DNA of 64,000 bases from NCBI RefSeq assembly GCF_009707385.1, contig NZ_CP046115.1, positions 4,464,001-4,528,000 on the forward strand, written 5' to 3'. The first letter of the stretch is position 1. Each line of letters opens with the position of its first letter. The notes beneath the pieces are model-generated. The model was not told the origin of the DNA, searched no databases, and worked only from the letters and a program-made list of their open reading frames with translations. Positions 17,001 to 25,848 of the stretch are shown here, piece after piece. The DNA is from Klebsiella oxytoca (GTDB lineage Bacteria; Pseudomonadota; Gammaproteobacteria; Enterobacterales; Enterobacteriaceae). Position numbers and translations under genes: made by a program.

Positions 17001-20000
17001 TCCGTGCTCTTCTCACCCAGGTCGCCCGCCGCCACGTTGGTGATCTTGTTCACCGTCGTGTCGCCGTGGCTCGCCGAGAAGGCCCCTTTATCCGCATCCC
17101 ACAGCAGCGCATCTTTCTGCAACCCGCCGACGTTGTTGTTCAGGTTCTCCACCGCCGAGTTGGTCGCGTACAGCTGCGAACCGTTCACCGCGTCGGTGCT
17201 GGTCTCAGACAGACGACCCGCCGCCACGTTAGTGATGGTGCGTTCAGCCCCTGCACTGCCCACGCTGACGGTGCTGGTCGGGTTCGCCCCGGCGAAGGCG
17301 TAGTCAGTACCGCGCAGCGTCACCCCTGCTGTACCCACCGCCGCTTCCGTCAGAGAGCCTGCCCCGAGCGCGATATCACCGGCATTTTTTGCCACCGCAC
17401 CCATACCGATAGCGACCGCGTCCTGACCCAGCGCCTGCGAGTCTGCACCCGTTGAGTTGGCGTGGAAGTACCTGGTGCCTTTCTCATTAATGGTGGTCAC
17501 CGTATCGCCCAGGTTGGTGATGTTCTGCGTGTTCTGCGCGATATTAGTGGTGTTGGTCGCCACCTGATCGTTGGTTGCCTTCAGCTGCGAACCGTTCACT
17601 GCATCGGTACTGCCGTCTTCCAACGCCCCTTCAGCCACATTGGTGATCTTGTTCACCGTGGTATCGCCGTGGCTCGCCGAGAAAGCCCCTTTATCCGCAT
17701 CCCACAGCAGGGCATCTTTCTGCAGCCCGCCGACGTTGTTGTTCAGGTTCTCCACCGCCGAGTTGGTCGCGTACAGCTGCGAACCGTTCACCGCATCGGT
17801 GCTGGTCTCAGACAGACGACCCGCCGCCACGTTGGTGATGGTGCGTTCACTGCCCACATCCCCCACGCTCACGGTGCTGGCCGGATTGGCCCCGGCGAAG
17901 GCGTAGTCGGTGCCGTTAATGCTGGCACCCGCTGTACCCACTGCCGCTTTCGTTACCGAGTTCGCGCCCAGCGCCACATCGTTAGCGTTATTGGCAATCG
18001 CCCCCATACCGATAGCGACAGAGTCCTGGCCCAGCGCCTGCGAGTCCGCACCCGTCGAGTTGGCATGGAAGTACTTGGTGCCGGTGTTGTAGATGTTCTC
18101 CACCGAATCGCCCAGATCGCTGATGTTCTGCGTGTTCTTCGCGATATTGGTGGTGTTCGTCTCCACGTTCTGATTGGTCGCAAACAGCTGCGAACCGTTC
18201 ACCGCGTCCGTGCTCTTCTCACCCAGGTCACCCGCTTCCACATTGGTGATCTTGTTCACCGTCGTGTCGCCGTGGCTCGCCGAGAAGGCCCCTTTATCCG
18301 CATCCCACAGCAGCGCATCTTTCTGCAACCCGCCCACGCTGTTGTCCAGGTTTTCCAGTGCGGTATTGGTCGCAAACAGCTGCGAGCCGTTTACCGCATC
18401 GGTACTGGTCTCAGACAGACGACCCGCCGCCACGTTAGTGATGGTGCGTTCACTGCCCACATCCCCCACGCTCACGGTGCTGGTCGGGTTCGCCCCGGCG
18501 AAGGCGTAGTTGGTGCCGTTAATGCTCTCACCCGCCGTACCCACTGCCGCTTTCGTTACCGAGTTCGCCCCCAGCGCCACATCATTGGCGTTATTGGCAA
18601 TCGCACCCATACCGATAGCGACAGAGTCCAGACCTGTTGCCGTGGAATCTGCGCCTGTGGAATTGGCGTGGAAGTACTTGGTACCGGTGTTGTAGATGTT
18701 CTCCACCGAATCGCCCAGATCGCTGATGTTCTGCGTGTTCTTCGCGATATTGGTGGTGTTCGTCTCCACGTTCTGGTTGGTCGCAAACAGCTGCGAACCG
18801 TTCACCGCGTCCGTGCTCTTCTCACCCAGGTCACCCGCAGCCACGTTGGTGATCTTGTTCACCGTCGTGTCGCCGTGGCTCGCCGAGAAGGCCCCTTTAT
18901 CCGCATCCCACAGCAGGGCATCTTTCTGCAACCCGCCCACGCTGTTGTCCAGGTTCTCCAGTGCCGTATTGGTCGCAAACAGCTGCGAGCCGTTTACCGC
19001 ATCGGTACTGGTCTCAGACAGACGACCCGCCGCCACGTTGGTGATGGTGCGTTCACTGCCCACATCCCCCACGCTCACGGTGCTGGTCGGATTGGCCCCG
19101 GCGAAGGCGTAGTTGGTGCCGTTAATGCTCTCACCCGCCGTACCCACTGCCGCTTTCGTTACCGAGTTCGCCCCCAGCGCCACATCATTGGCGTTATTGG
19201 CAATCGCACCCATACCGATAGCGACAGAGTCCAGACCTGTTGCCGTGGAATCTGCGCCTGTGGAATTGGCGTGGAAGTACTTGGTACCGGTGTTGTAGAT
19301 GTTCTCCACCGAATCGCCCAGATCGCTGATGTTCTGCGTGTTCTTCGCGATATTGGTGGTGTTCGTCTCCACGTTCTGGTTGGTCGCAAACAGCTGCGAA
19401 CCGTTCACCGCGTCCGTGCTCTTCTCACCCAGGTCACCCGCAGCCACGTTGGTGATCTTGTTCACCGTCGTGTCGCCGTGGCTCGCCGAGAAGGCCCCTT
19501 TATCCGCATCCCACAGCAGGGCATCTTTCTGCAACCCGCCCACGCTGTTGTCCAGGTTTTCCAGTGCCGTATTGGTCGCAAACAGCTGCGAGCCGTTTAC
19601 CGCATCGGTACTGGTCTCAGACAGACGACCCGCTGCGACGTTGGTGATGGTGCGTTCCTTACCTTCACTGCCCACGCTGACGGTGCTGGTCGGGTTAGCC
19701 CCGGCGAAGGCGTAGTCGGTGCCGTTAATACTCTCACCCGCCGTACCCACTGCCGCTTTCGTTACCGAGTTCGCCCCCAGCGCCACATCGTTAGCGTTAT
19801 TGGCAATCGCACCCATACCGATAGCGACGGCATCATCACCCAGAGCCAGTGCTTCGGTCCCCTTAGAGTTGGCCTTGAAGTACTTGACTTTGTTATTTAA
19901 CTGACCGACGTTCACGGCATCTGTATCATCCACACCCTCGGCCACATTGACGATTTTGTTACCAGCGACATCCACCTTCTCTTTGGTGAACATCGGCCCG

Positions 20001-23000
20001 TTCTCGATGGTCAGCCCGTCGGTGTTCATCACCGTCTTGCCGGTGGTCACCGACTCAAACGCCGCGTTATCCGCCAGCTTGATGGTCAGGTCGCCCTTCT
20101 CATCCAGCTCCGTCAGCACATTGCCCGCCGAGTAGGTCTCGCCCTCACCCGTCGCCCCGCCGCCGAGGATACGCATCGTCTCACCCAGCTTACGTTTGGC
20201 GTTCTCACCCTGGTTGGCCGCAAAGGTCAGCGGAGAGTCCGTCAGCTCGCCGACGCTGTTGTTCAGGCCTTCCAGTGCGGTATTGGTCGCGTACAGCTGT
20301 GAACCGTTCACCGCCTCGGTGCTCTCTGCCGACAGCAGACCCGCCGCCACGTTAGAGATGGTGCGTTCACTGCCCACATCCCCCACGCTGACCGTACTGG
20401 TCGCGTTTTTGCCAGCAAACTCATAGGGCTTACCGTTGATTTTAACGTCGTTCTGCCCCTTCGCTTTCGCCGTCACCGAATCCGCGCCCAGCGCCACATC
20501 GTTAGCGTTGTGCGCGATAGCGCCCATACCGATGGCCACAGAGTCCAGACCCACCGCGTCAGCTTCATCCCCGGTAGAGTTGGCTTTGAAGTACTTGGTC
20601 CGGTTGTACAGCTGGGAGCCGTTCACCGCATCGGTACTGCCGTCTTTCACCTCGCCCTCGGCCACATTGACGATTTTATTACCGGCGACATCCACTTCAG
20701 TTTTGGTGAACTTCGGCCCGTCCGTGATGGTCAGCCCGTCGCCGGTCAGCACCGTGGTTTTGTTCTCACCCACGTTCACCGTGGTGAAGTCCGGGTTGTC
20801 CGCCATCAGCAGCTGCAGCTTATCGTCCACCACCGCCGTCTTCAGGTTGGCCCCGCTGTAGTCACCCTCTGTGCTTCCGGCACCCAGGATATCCACCGTC
20901 GAGCCCAGCGTTTTAGCCACCTTGCCGTCATTACTCTGGAAGGTCAGCTCACTGTTCGCCACCTTCTCCAGCTGGCTCAGGTTCACCGCATCAGTGCCCT
21001 GCTTACCGTCTGCCACGTTACTGAGCCTGGTGCCGCCGGTCTCTGTTTCCGGATCATAGGCCTCGCGGCCGAGAGTGATGCTGCCGTAGTTCACCGTGCC
21101 GTCTTCACGCACGTCATACCGCACCGCCTGGTTGCCCAGACGGTCCACCGCCGTGTTGGTCGCAAACAGCTGTGAGCCGTTCACCGCCTCGGTGCTCTCT
21201 GCCGACAGCAGACCCGCCGCCACGTTGGAGATGGTGCGCTCTGCCCCGTCTTTGCCCACGCTCACCGTGCTGGTGACGCCCTCACCGGCACCGGCAAACT
21301 CATACTCTTTACCGTCGAGCAGCAGTTTATCCTGCCCCTTCACGTCACCGGTCACCGAGTTCGCCCCCAGCGCCACATCACCCTCGTTACGGGCAATCGC
21401 GCCCATACCGATGGCCACAGAGTCCAGACCCGCAGCGTCGGAGTCATCTCCCTCAGAGTTGGCATTGAAGTATTTGGTGCCCGCCTTCAGCTGGCTCAGG
21501 TTCACCGCATCACTGTCCTGCTTGCCGTCCGCCACGTTCGCGATGGTGGTTCCGCCTGTCTGGTCTGCCGGGTTATAGGTGTCGCCATCAAGGGTGATAC
21601 GGTTGTAGTTGACGGTCTCCGTCCCGTCTTCCGCTTTATCCACGCTATACCGCACCGCCTGGTCGCCCAGACGGTCCACCGCCGTGTTGGTCGCAAACAG
21701 CTGCGAGCCGTTCACCGCCTCGGTGCTGTCATCTGCCAGCAGACCCGCCGCCACGTTAGAGATGGTGCGTTCGTTGTCTTTACTGCCCACGCTCACCGTG
21801 CTGGTGACGCCCTCTCCGGCACCGGCAAACTCATACTCTTTACCGTCGAGCAGCAGTTTATCCTGCCCCTTCACGTCACCGGTCACCGAGTTCGCCCCCA
21901 GCGCCACATCACCCTCGTTACGGGCAATCGCGCCCATACCGATGGCCACAGAGTCCAGACCCGCAGCGTCGGAGTCATCTCCCTCAGAGTTGGCATTGAA
22001 GTATTTGGTGCCCGCCTTCAGCTGGCTCAGGTTCACCGCATCACTGTCCTGCTTGCCGTCCGCCACGTTCGCGATGGTGGTTCCGCCTGTCTGGTCTGCC
22101 GGGTTATAGGTGTCGCCATCAAGGGTGATACGGTTGTAGTTGACGGTCTCCGTCCCGTCTTCCGCTTTATCCACGTCATACCGCACCGCCTGGTCACCCA
22201 GACGGTCCACCGCCGTGTTGGTCGCAAACAGCTGCGAGCCGTTCACCGCCTCGGTGCTGTCATCCGCCAGCAGACCCGCCGCCACGTTAGAGATGGTGCG
22301 TTCGTTGTCTTTACTGCCCACGCTCACCGTGCTGGTGACGCCCTCTCCGGCACCGGCAAACGTGTATTTTTCCCCGTCAAGCGTCAGGGTCTTCTGCCCC
22401 TTCACGTCACCGGTCTCTGAGCCAGCCCCCAGAGCAACTGAATTTTCATGGTTCGCTTTCGCGCCGGCGCCTAATGCAAGACTACTGGCTTCCGTCGCTT
22501 CAGCGGAATCGCCCAACGCTGTTGAAGACATAGCTACCGCGGAGCTGCTCATACCAATTGCCAGTGCACCTCCTTGTTTAGCAAACGCAAGTGTACCAAA
22601 GGCCAATGCACCATCAATATGGGCTTCAGCCCCTGTACCAATGGCAACGGTGTTCGCCCCGCTTACTTTTGAAAAAGCCCCTAAGGCCACGGTGTCGCTA
22701 CCAGCAGCATTGGAGTCGTGCCCGATTGCAACACCGCCCGATGAATTGTTAAAAGCCTCTGTACCTATCGCGATAGCATCCAGCCCGGCAACGGTTACCC
22801 CGCTACCTATAGCAACTGAGTATTCACCCGTATTGGTTGTCGCTTTTCTGGTACCAATTACTGCACCATTCTTGTCTAATGTTGATGTCAGCCGCTCTCC
22901 GGTTTTGTCGCTCAGGATTATAGCCTGCCCTAACGACGTTGAGCCCTCACCCGTCGCCTCTACATAAGAACCCAGCGCGATGCTTTCATGTCCGGAGGCT

Positions 23001-24961
23001 TTGGCAGCGACACCGCCGATAGCTACCGAGCTTGTCTCGATACTCTCGGCCTCCCGGCCAATGGCGATTGCAGAAGATCCTGAGGCCTTAGACTCCGTTC
23101 CAACGACGATACTGTTAGCCGATGTGGCAATAACACCAGCACCCAGCGCGATAGCGCCACCACCACTAGCAACGGTTTTAGTTCTTGAGATTTCTACACC
23201 AGCAGCGTTGTATACAGGAATGCTGGATCCTATAGCCAGTGACTGGGAGCCACCAGCCTCGACCTCACGACCAATGGCGACAGAATCAGTGTAAGCCTTA
23301 GCTTCGCTCCCTATCGCCGTCGCGTAGTCGTACCCGGCGCTTGAACTTTGCCCTAAGGCCATGGCGCTCATACCGGTGGCACTCGCCTTCTGCCCCAGTG
23401 CCGTGGATTTCAGACCGGTAGCTTCAGCCTCAGTACCAATTGCTGTGGCGTTCACAGCATTTACCTTAGATTCAAGCCCGATTGCGATACCGCCTATCGC
23501 CTCTTTGCTCGCAACGGCCAGCGTACCCATTGCGATACTATCCAGCGCCTGAGCCTTCACCCCGCTACCTACAGCAACAGAGTATTGACCAGAGGCAGCT
23601 GTTGCGGTCCTTATTCCACCGGTGCTTGTTGTATCTAGACGCTCTCCATCGGCGTTCCTTATTACCGCCTGACCTAACGCCGTTGAGCCATCTGCACTCG
23701 CTTCCACATAAGAACCCAACGCGATGCTTTCACGTCCAGAGGCTTTGGCAGAAACCCCACCAATTGCTACTGAGGTTGTCCCGGTACTGCTGGCCTGTTG
23801 GCCAATGGCAAGTGCTGAAGTCCCTGTAGCATCGGAAAGCGTTCCTATTACAACGCTGTTCGCCGAAGTAGCAGACACACCAGCCCCCAGAGCTATAGCA
23901 CCATTACCCGTTGCTGTTGTTTTTACCACTACCTCTTTTTCTTCACCTGCCTCATTTTTAACAATTTTTGTTGTGGTTGCACCTATAGCCACAGACTGAT
24001 AGCCAGTGGACTCAACACCTTGGCCTACAGCAACAGAACCCGTTTTTGTTGCGTTAGCATCCGCGCCAAGTGCCGTAGACTGGATGCCTGTAGCCATCGC
24101 ATAGTTTCCTAAAGCAACACTCTGCCCACCGCTAGGGTCCTTGACCTGGTTCAGAGGGTCACCGACATGACCAGCTCGGCTTTCCATACCAATCGCTATA
24201 CTAGAATCGTATAAAGTCTGAGCATTATTACCAATCGCTATCGAATGGTCCGTTGATGCAGTTGCATATGTGCCCACAGCTACTGACCTTGTTGCTGTTT
24301 TAGATTGCGCACCAATAGCAATACTGTTCGTACTTTCCTCGGGCTTGGGATTCCCCTCATCATCAGTAATGCTAGCTTTCTGAGCTGCATCTGTGTTTGC
24401 TTGCGCATTCAAACCAAAAGCTATGCTGCTATTACCGGAAGTAGAAGCATTAAGGCCAATAGCTGCAGAGTACGTACCAACCACTTTACTATCCATACCA
24501 ATAGTAATTGCACCCAGTCCTGCAGCTGCGGCGTTAGTCCCTATGGCTATACTATTGCTTGCAGCTATTCCCTTGCCGTCACTAATAGCCTTGGCACCAT
24601 TGCCCAAAGCGATAGAACCTGTAGCCTGAGCTACGGCCATATTGCCAATAGCCGTTGTTTCGGACGCCTGTGCCGAAGCGCCATTACCAATAGCGGTATT
24701 TGATGCCACATTCGCATCACTGGTTGGCGTGACCACCACCCCTTGAGTCGCGCCCCCAGTAAGAACAGACGATGCATTCACCATCCATGCTCCCGCCGTC
24801 CCCGGGATCCCCACCAGGGTGACGCTCAGCAATGCAACGGGCAGTGCCCGGCGCGCCCTTCTTAAACCGGACTTACCTTTACCTCTGGCTTTCGCCAGCT
24901 CGCTGACCGCCACCCATAAACCCAGGCTCGCGTTCCAGACTAAACGATATACTGTATTCAT
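14036..24961 (-). CDS. Giant trimeric autotransporter adhesin (YadA/SadA/UpaG-like)
   Basis: This 3,641-residue protein has the full trimeric autotransporter layout. The N terminus is an extended signal peptide (MNTVYRLVWNASLGLWVAVS, then a basic stretch and hydrophobic core, cleavage about residue 58). Residues about 85-850 are YadA head repeats (SVAIG / STALG type), including an internal duplication offset by about 744 bp. Two 531-bp stalk repeats follow, then transitional units, then seven 603-bp units, each starting KYFHANST and containing DAVNGSQL necks. Residues about 3290-3540 are a second head/neck region. The last 75 or so residues form the YadA membrane anchor, ending GASIGVGYQW. 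It should be a trimeric surface fibre mediating adhesion or autoaggregation. The reading frame is intact throughout. The start follows an AGGGGG-type site. Confidence 0.95.
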   Translation of the reverse strand: MNTVYRLVWNASLGLWVAVSELAKARGKGKSGLRRARRALPVALLSVTLVGIPGTAGAWMVNASSVLTGGATQGVVVTPTSDANVASNTAIGNGASAQASETTAIGNMAVAQATGSIALGNGAKAISDGKGIAASNSIAIGTNAAAAGLGAITIGMDSKVVGTYSAAIGLNASTSGNSSIAFGLNAQANTDAAQKASITDDEGNPKPEESTNSIAIGAQSKTATRSVAVGTYATASTDHSIAIGNNAQTLYDSSIAIGMESRAGHVGDPLNQVKDPSGGQSVALGNYAMATGIQSTALGADANATKTGSVAVGQGVESTGYQSVAIGATTTKIVKNEAGEEKEVVVKTTATGNGAIALGAGVSATSANSVVIGTLSDATGTSALAIGQQASSTGTTSVAIGGVSAKASGRESIALGSYVEASADGSTALGQAVIRNADGERLDTTSTGGIRTATAASGQYSVAVGSGVKAQALDSIAMGTLAVASKEAIGGIAIGLESKVNAVNATAIGTEAEATGLKSTALGQKASATGMSAMALGQSSSAGYDYATAIGSEAKAYTDSVAIGREVEAGGSQSLAIGSSIPVYNAAGVEISRTKTVASGGGAIALGAGVIATSANSIVVGTESKASGSSAIAIGREAESIETSSVAIGGVAAKASGHESIALGSYVEATGEGSTSLGQAIILSDKTGERLTSTLDKNGAVIGTRKATTNTGEYSVAIGSGVTVAGLDAIAIGTEAFNNSSGGVAIGHDSNAAGSDTVALGAFSKVSGANTVAIGTGAEAHIDGALAFGTLAFAKQGGALAIGMSSSAVAMSSTALGDSAEATEASSLALGAGAKANHENSVALGAGSETGDVKGQKTLTLDGEKYTFAGAGEGVTSTVSVGSKDNERTISNVAAGLLADDSTEAVNGSQLFATNTAVDRLGDQAVRYDVDKAEDGTETVNYNRITLDGDTYNPADQTGGTTIANVADGKQDSDAVNLSQLKAGTKYFNANSEGDDSDAAGLDSVAIGMGAIARNEGDVALGANSVTGDVKGQDKLLLDGKEYEFAGAGEGVTSTVSVGSKDNERTISNVAAGLLADDSTEAVNGSQLFATNTAVDRLGDQAVRYSVDKAEDGTETVNYNRITLDGDTYNPADQTGGTTIANVADGKQDSDAVNLSQLKAGTKYFNANSEGDDSDAAGLDSVAIGMGAIARNEGDVALGANSVTGDVKGQDKLLLDGKEYEFAGAGEGVTSTVSVGKDGAERTISNVAAGLLSAESTEAVNGSQLFATNTAVDRLGNQAVRYDVREDGTVNYGSITLGREAYDPETETGGTRLSNVADGKQGTDAVNLSQLEKVANSELTFQSNDGKVAKTLGSTVDILGAGSTEGDYSGANLKTAVVDDKLQLLMADNPDFTTVNVGENKTTVLTGDGLTITDGPKFTKTEVDVAGNKIVNVAEGEVKDGSTDAVNGSQLYNRTKYFKANSTGDEADAVGLDSVAIGMGAIAHNANDVALGADSVTAKAKGQNDVKINGKPYEFAGKNATSTVSVGDVGSERTISNVAAGLLSAESTEAVNGSQLYATNTALEGLNNSVGELTDSPLTFAANQGENAKRKLGETMRILGGGATGEGETYSAGNVLTELDEKGDLTIKLADNAAFESVTTGKTVMNTDGLTIENGPMFTKEKVDVAGNKIVNVAEGVDDTDAVNVGQLNNKVKYFKANSKGTEALALGDDAVAIGMGAIANNANDVALGANSVTKAAVGTAGESINGTDYAFAGANPTSTVSVGSEGKERTITNVAAGRLSETSTDAVNGSQLFATNTALENLDNSVGGLQKDALLWDADKGAFSASHGDTTVNKITNVAAGDLGEKSTDAVNGSQLFATNQNVETNTTNIAKNTQNISDLGDSVENIYNTGTKYFHANSTGADSTATGLDSVAIGMGAIANNANDVALGANSVTKAAVGTAGESINGTNYAFAGANPTSTVSVGDVGSERTITNVAAGRLSETSTDAVNGSQLFATNTALENLDNSVGGLQKDALLWDADKGAFSASHGDTTVNKITNVAAGDLGEKSTDAVNGSQLFATNQNVETNTTNIAKNTQNISDLGDSVENIYNTGTKYFHANSTGADSTATGLDSVAIGMGAIANNANDVALGANSVTKAAVGTAGESINGTNYAFAGANPTSTVSVGDVGSERTITNVAAGRLSETSTDAVNGSQLFATNTALENLDNSVGGLQKDALLWDADKGAFSASHGDTTVNKITNVEAGDLGEKSTDAVNGSQLFATNQNVETNTTNIAKNTQNISDLGDSVENIYNTGTKYFHANSTGADSQALGQDSVAIGMGAIANNANDVALGANSVTKAAVGTAGASINGTDYAFAGANPASTVSVGDVGSERTITNVAAGRLSETSTDAVNGSQLYATNSAVENLNNNVGGLQKDALLWDADKGAFSASHGDTTVNKITNVAEGALEDGSTDAVNGSQLKATNDQVATNTTNIAQNTQNITNLGDTVTTINEKGTRYFHANSTGADSQALGQDAVAIGMGAVAKNAGDIALGAGSLTEAAVGTAGVTLRGTDYAFAGANPTSTVSVGSAGAERTITNVAAGRLSETSTDAVNGSQLYATNSAVENLNNNVGGLQKDALLWDADKGAFSASHGDTTVNKITNVAAGDLGEKSTDAVNGSQLFATNQNVETNTTNIAKNTQNISNLGDTITTINEKGTKYFHANSTGADSQALGLDSVAIGMGAVANNAGDIALGAGSLTEAAVGTAGVTLRGTDYAFAGANPTSTVSVGSAGAERTITNVAAGRLSETSTDAVNGSQLYATNSAVENLHTSVGGLEQDALQWDADKGAFSASHGDTVVNNITNVAAGELGEKSTDAVNGSQLFTTNQNVETNTTNIAKNTQNISNLGDSVQNIYTSGTKYFHANSTGADSQALGLDSVAIGMGAVANNAGDIALGAGSLTEAAVGTAGVTLRGTDYAFAGANPTSTVSVGSEGAERTITNVAAGRLSETSTDAVNGSQLYATNTAVENLNIDVDGLQKDALLWDEYVGSFSASHGDTAVNKITNVAAGELSEKSTDAVNGSQLFATNQQVATNTTNIAKNTQNISNLGDSVQNIYNTGIKYFHANSTGADSQALGLDSVAIGMGAVANNAGDIALGAGSLTEAAVGTAGVTLRGTDYAFAGANPTSTLSVGSEGAERTITNVAAGRLSATSTDAVNGSQLYATNTALENIVVNVDGLKGDALLWDENLGAFSASHGSTTVNKITNVAAGELSAKSTDAVNGSQLYATNQKVENLDYRVTNIEESYNNTVMPTMRYLKVNSTGPDAVASGKDAVALGQGTVASGDNSIATGNGAQASGNGAIATGNNASASGTGSVAIGDNASVTASNSVALGSGSVADRDNTVSVGSAGNERQVTNVAAGTEDTDAVNVAQLKDATGSITNNVSNISNGKDGMFQVNNTSNYAKPAVSGSDSLAGGAGSSASGSNSMAVGTKASASGANSVALGNGSSATAKNSVALGANSVANRENSVSMGYSGGERQVTNVAAGTEITDAVNVGQLKQGVSESVNYTNKQFNQLKNMVNDQKDKLSAGIAGAMAMSSLPQPYAPGASMVGLGGGTYQGQSAVALGVSTISDNGKWVTKISGTTNSQGDFGASIGVGYQW
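15060..19880. repeat. 603-bp tandem repeats in the adhesin stalk
   Basis: The segment coding for KYFHANS recurs at about 15650, 16253, 16856, 17459, 18062, 18665 and 19268, exactly 603 bp apart. A diverged KYFKANS unit lies at the 19.9-kb end. Adjacent copies between about 18.5 and 19.7 kb are nearly identical over a full period. The period is a multiple of three (201 residues), so gain or loss of units keeps the frame. Confidence 0.9.
21290..22370. repeat. Two 531-bp tandem repeats in the adhesin
   Basis: Two nearly identical 177-codon units lie 531 bp apart. Both carry VTSTVSVGSKDNERTISNVA, NYNRITLDGDTYNPADQTGG and KYFNANSEGDDSDAAGLDS. They are a different repeat class from the 603-bp units and lie towards the N terminus of the protein. 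Differences are limited to scattered bases such as the YDVDKAEDG/YSVDKAEDG pair. Confidence 0.85.
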
Positions 24962-25010
24962 TGTTTCCCCCTGGTCTTTTAAATAAAAGACTGGTTTATT
25001 CCTTTAATTG

Positions 25011-25745
25011 TTATTGAGATATACGCAGAGATGCCTGCTCTTTCAGAACCAGATTTCGCTCCAGAGAGCTTTTATTCAGCTGCGACGCATAGTCGCGATA
25101 TAATTTCTGCGCTTTCTGCGGCTGGTTTATTACGTACTGGTAATAGCCGCCGACAAAAAATACCGCCTGAGTGACGGCATCCGCCTTTTCCTCTGCCTGG
25201 CTGAAAGCAATACTATCGATTAGCTGAAACACGGACTTTTCATCACCTTTCCCGCTGTAAATATCAGCAATGGCCGACTCATATGCCGAAAACCACTTAT
25301 AATTAGCGGCTTTATCAGTCAGTGTTTTTTGCAGTGCTGTTGTTCCTCCTTGCCATGTCCTGGCGGTTAACCATAAATCCCAGAGCAGGCCGTAGTCCCG
25401 CTCGCGCCCGTTACCGTTTTGTCGCAATAAAGTGAAGGCCCGCCGGGCCTCGTCGTAGCGCTCCAGCGCCGCCAGGTTAACTGCCGAAGGTAGAAGGATC
25501 ATCCCCGCCAGCATGCCGTTATTCAGGGCATCATATTTCTGCCGGGCTTCACGGTGATGGCCCGCCAGGTCGTCATTAATCGCCTGCTGGAAGGTCGCCA
25601 TCGGCGTTTTTTCGACAGAAGAAAGAGAATGAGATGAATTCAGCGAAATATTTTCTGCAGACGCAAAAATAGTGTTGCTGAATAAAAATAGAAACAGAAG
25701 ACTCAGCATTTTTCTTGCCGAGCGAATATAGGTTAACCTGGACAT
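25011..25745 (-). CDS. Secreted TPR-like helical protein upstream of the trimeric adhesin
   Basis: A 244-residue protein with a signal peptide (hydrophobic LSLLFLFLFSNTIFA, cleavage about residue 29). The mature part is almost entirely helical, with TPR-like pairs: AINDDLAGHHREARQKYDAL at about 51-70, NLAALERYDEARRAFTLL at about 87-104, and QYVINQPQKAQKLYRDYA near the C terminus. There is no lipobox. It is encoded 49 bp upstream of the adhesin on the same strand. TPR proteins often act as periplasmic scaffolds, and a chaperone-like role for the adhesin is inferred only from position. An alternative start at residue 13 would give a shorter signal peptide. Confidence 0.75.
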   Translation of the reverse strand: MSRLTYIRSARKMLSLLFLFLFSNTIFASAENISLNSSHSLSSVEKTPMATFQQAINDDLAGHHREARQKYDALNNGMLAGMILLPSAVNLAALERYDEARRAFTLLRQNGNGRERDYGLLWDLWLTARTWQGGTTALQKTLTDKAANYKWFSAYESAIADIYSGKGDEKSVFQLIDSIAFSQAEEKADAVTQAVFFVGGYYQYVINQPQKAQKLYRDYASQLNKSSLERNLVLKEQASLRISQ

Positions 25746-25848
25746 AATTTATTCCATCCGTGAATGCGCCGTCACATATACGTCAGCGACTTCTCTTTTA
25801 ATCATTAAAAGAACGAAAGATCACCTGCTTTAATGACTGATGTAATAA

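Noticed and set aside
15257..19900. Two long plus-strand open frames of about 730 and 810 codons
   Set aside because: They are antisense to the repeated adhesin gene, repeat with its 603-bp period, are Arg/His-rich and have no ribosome site. They are by-products of the repeat and codon bias.
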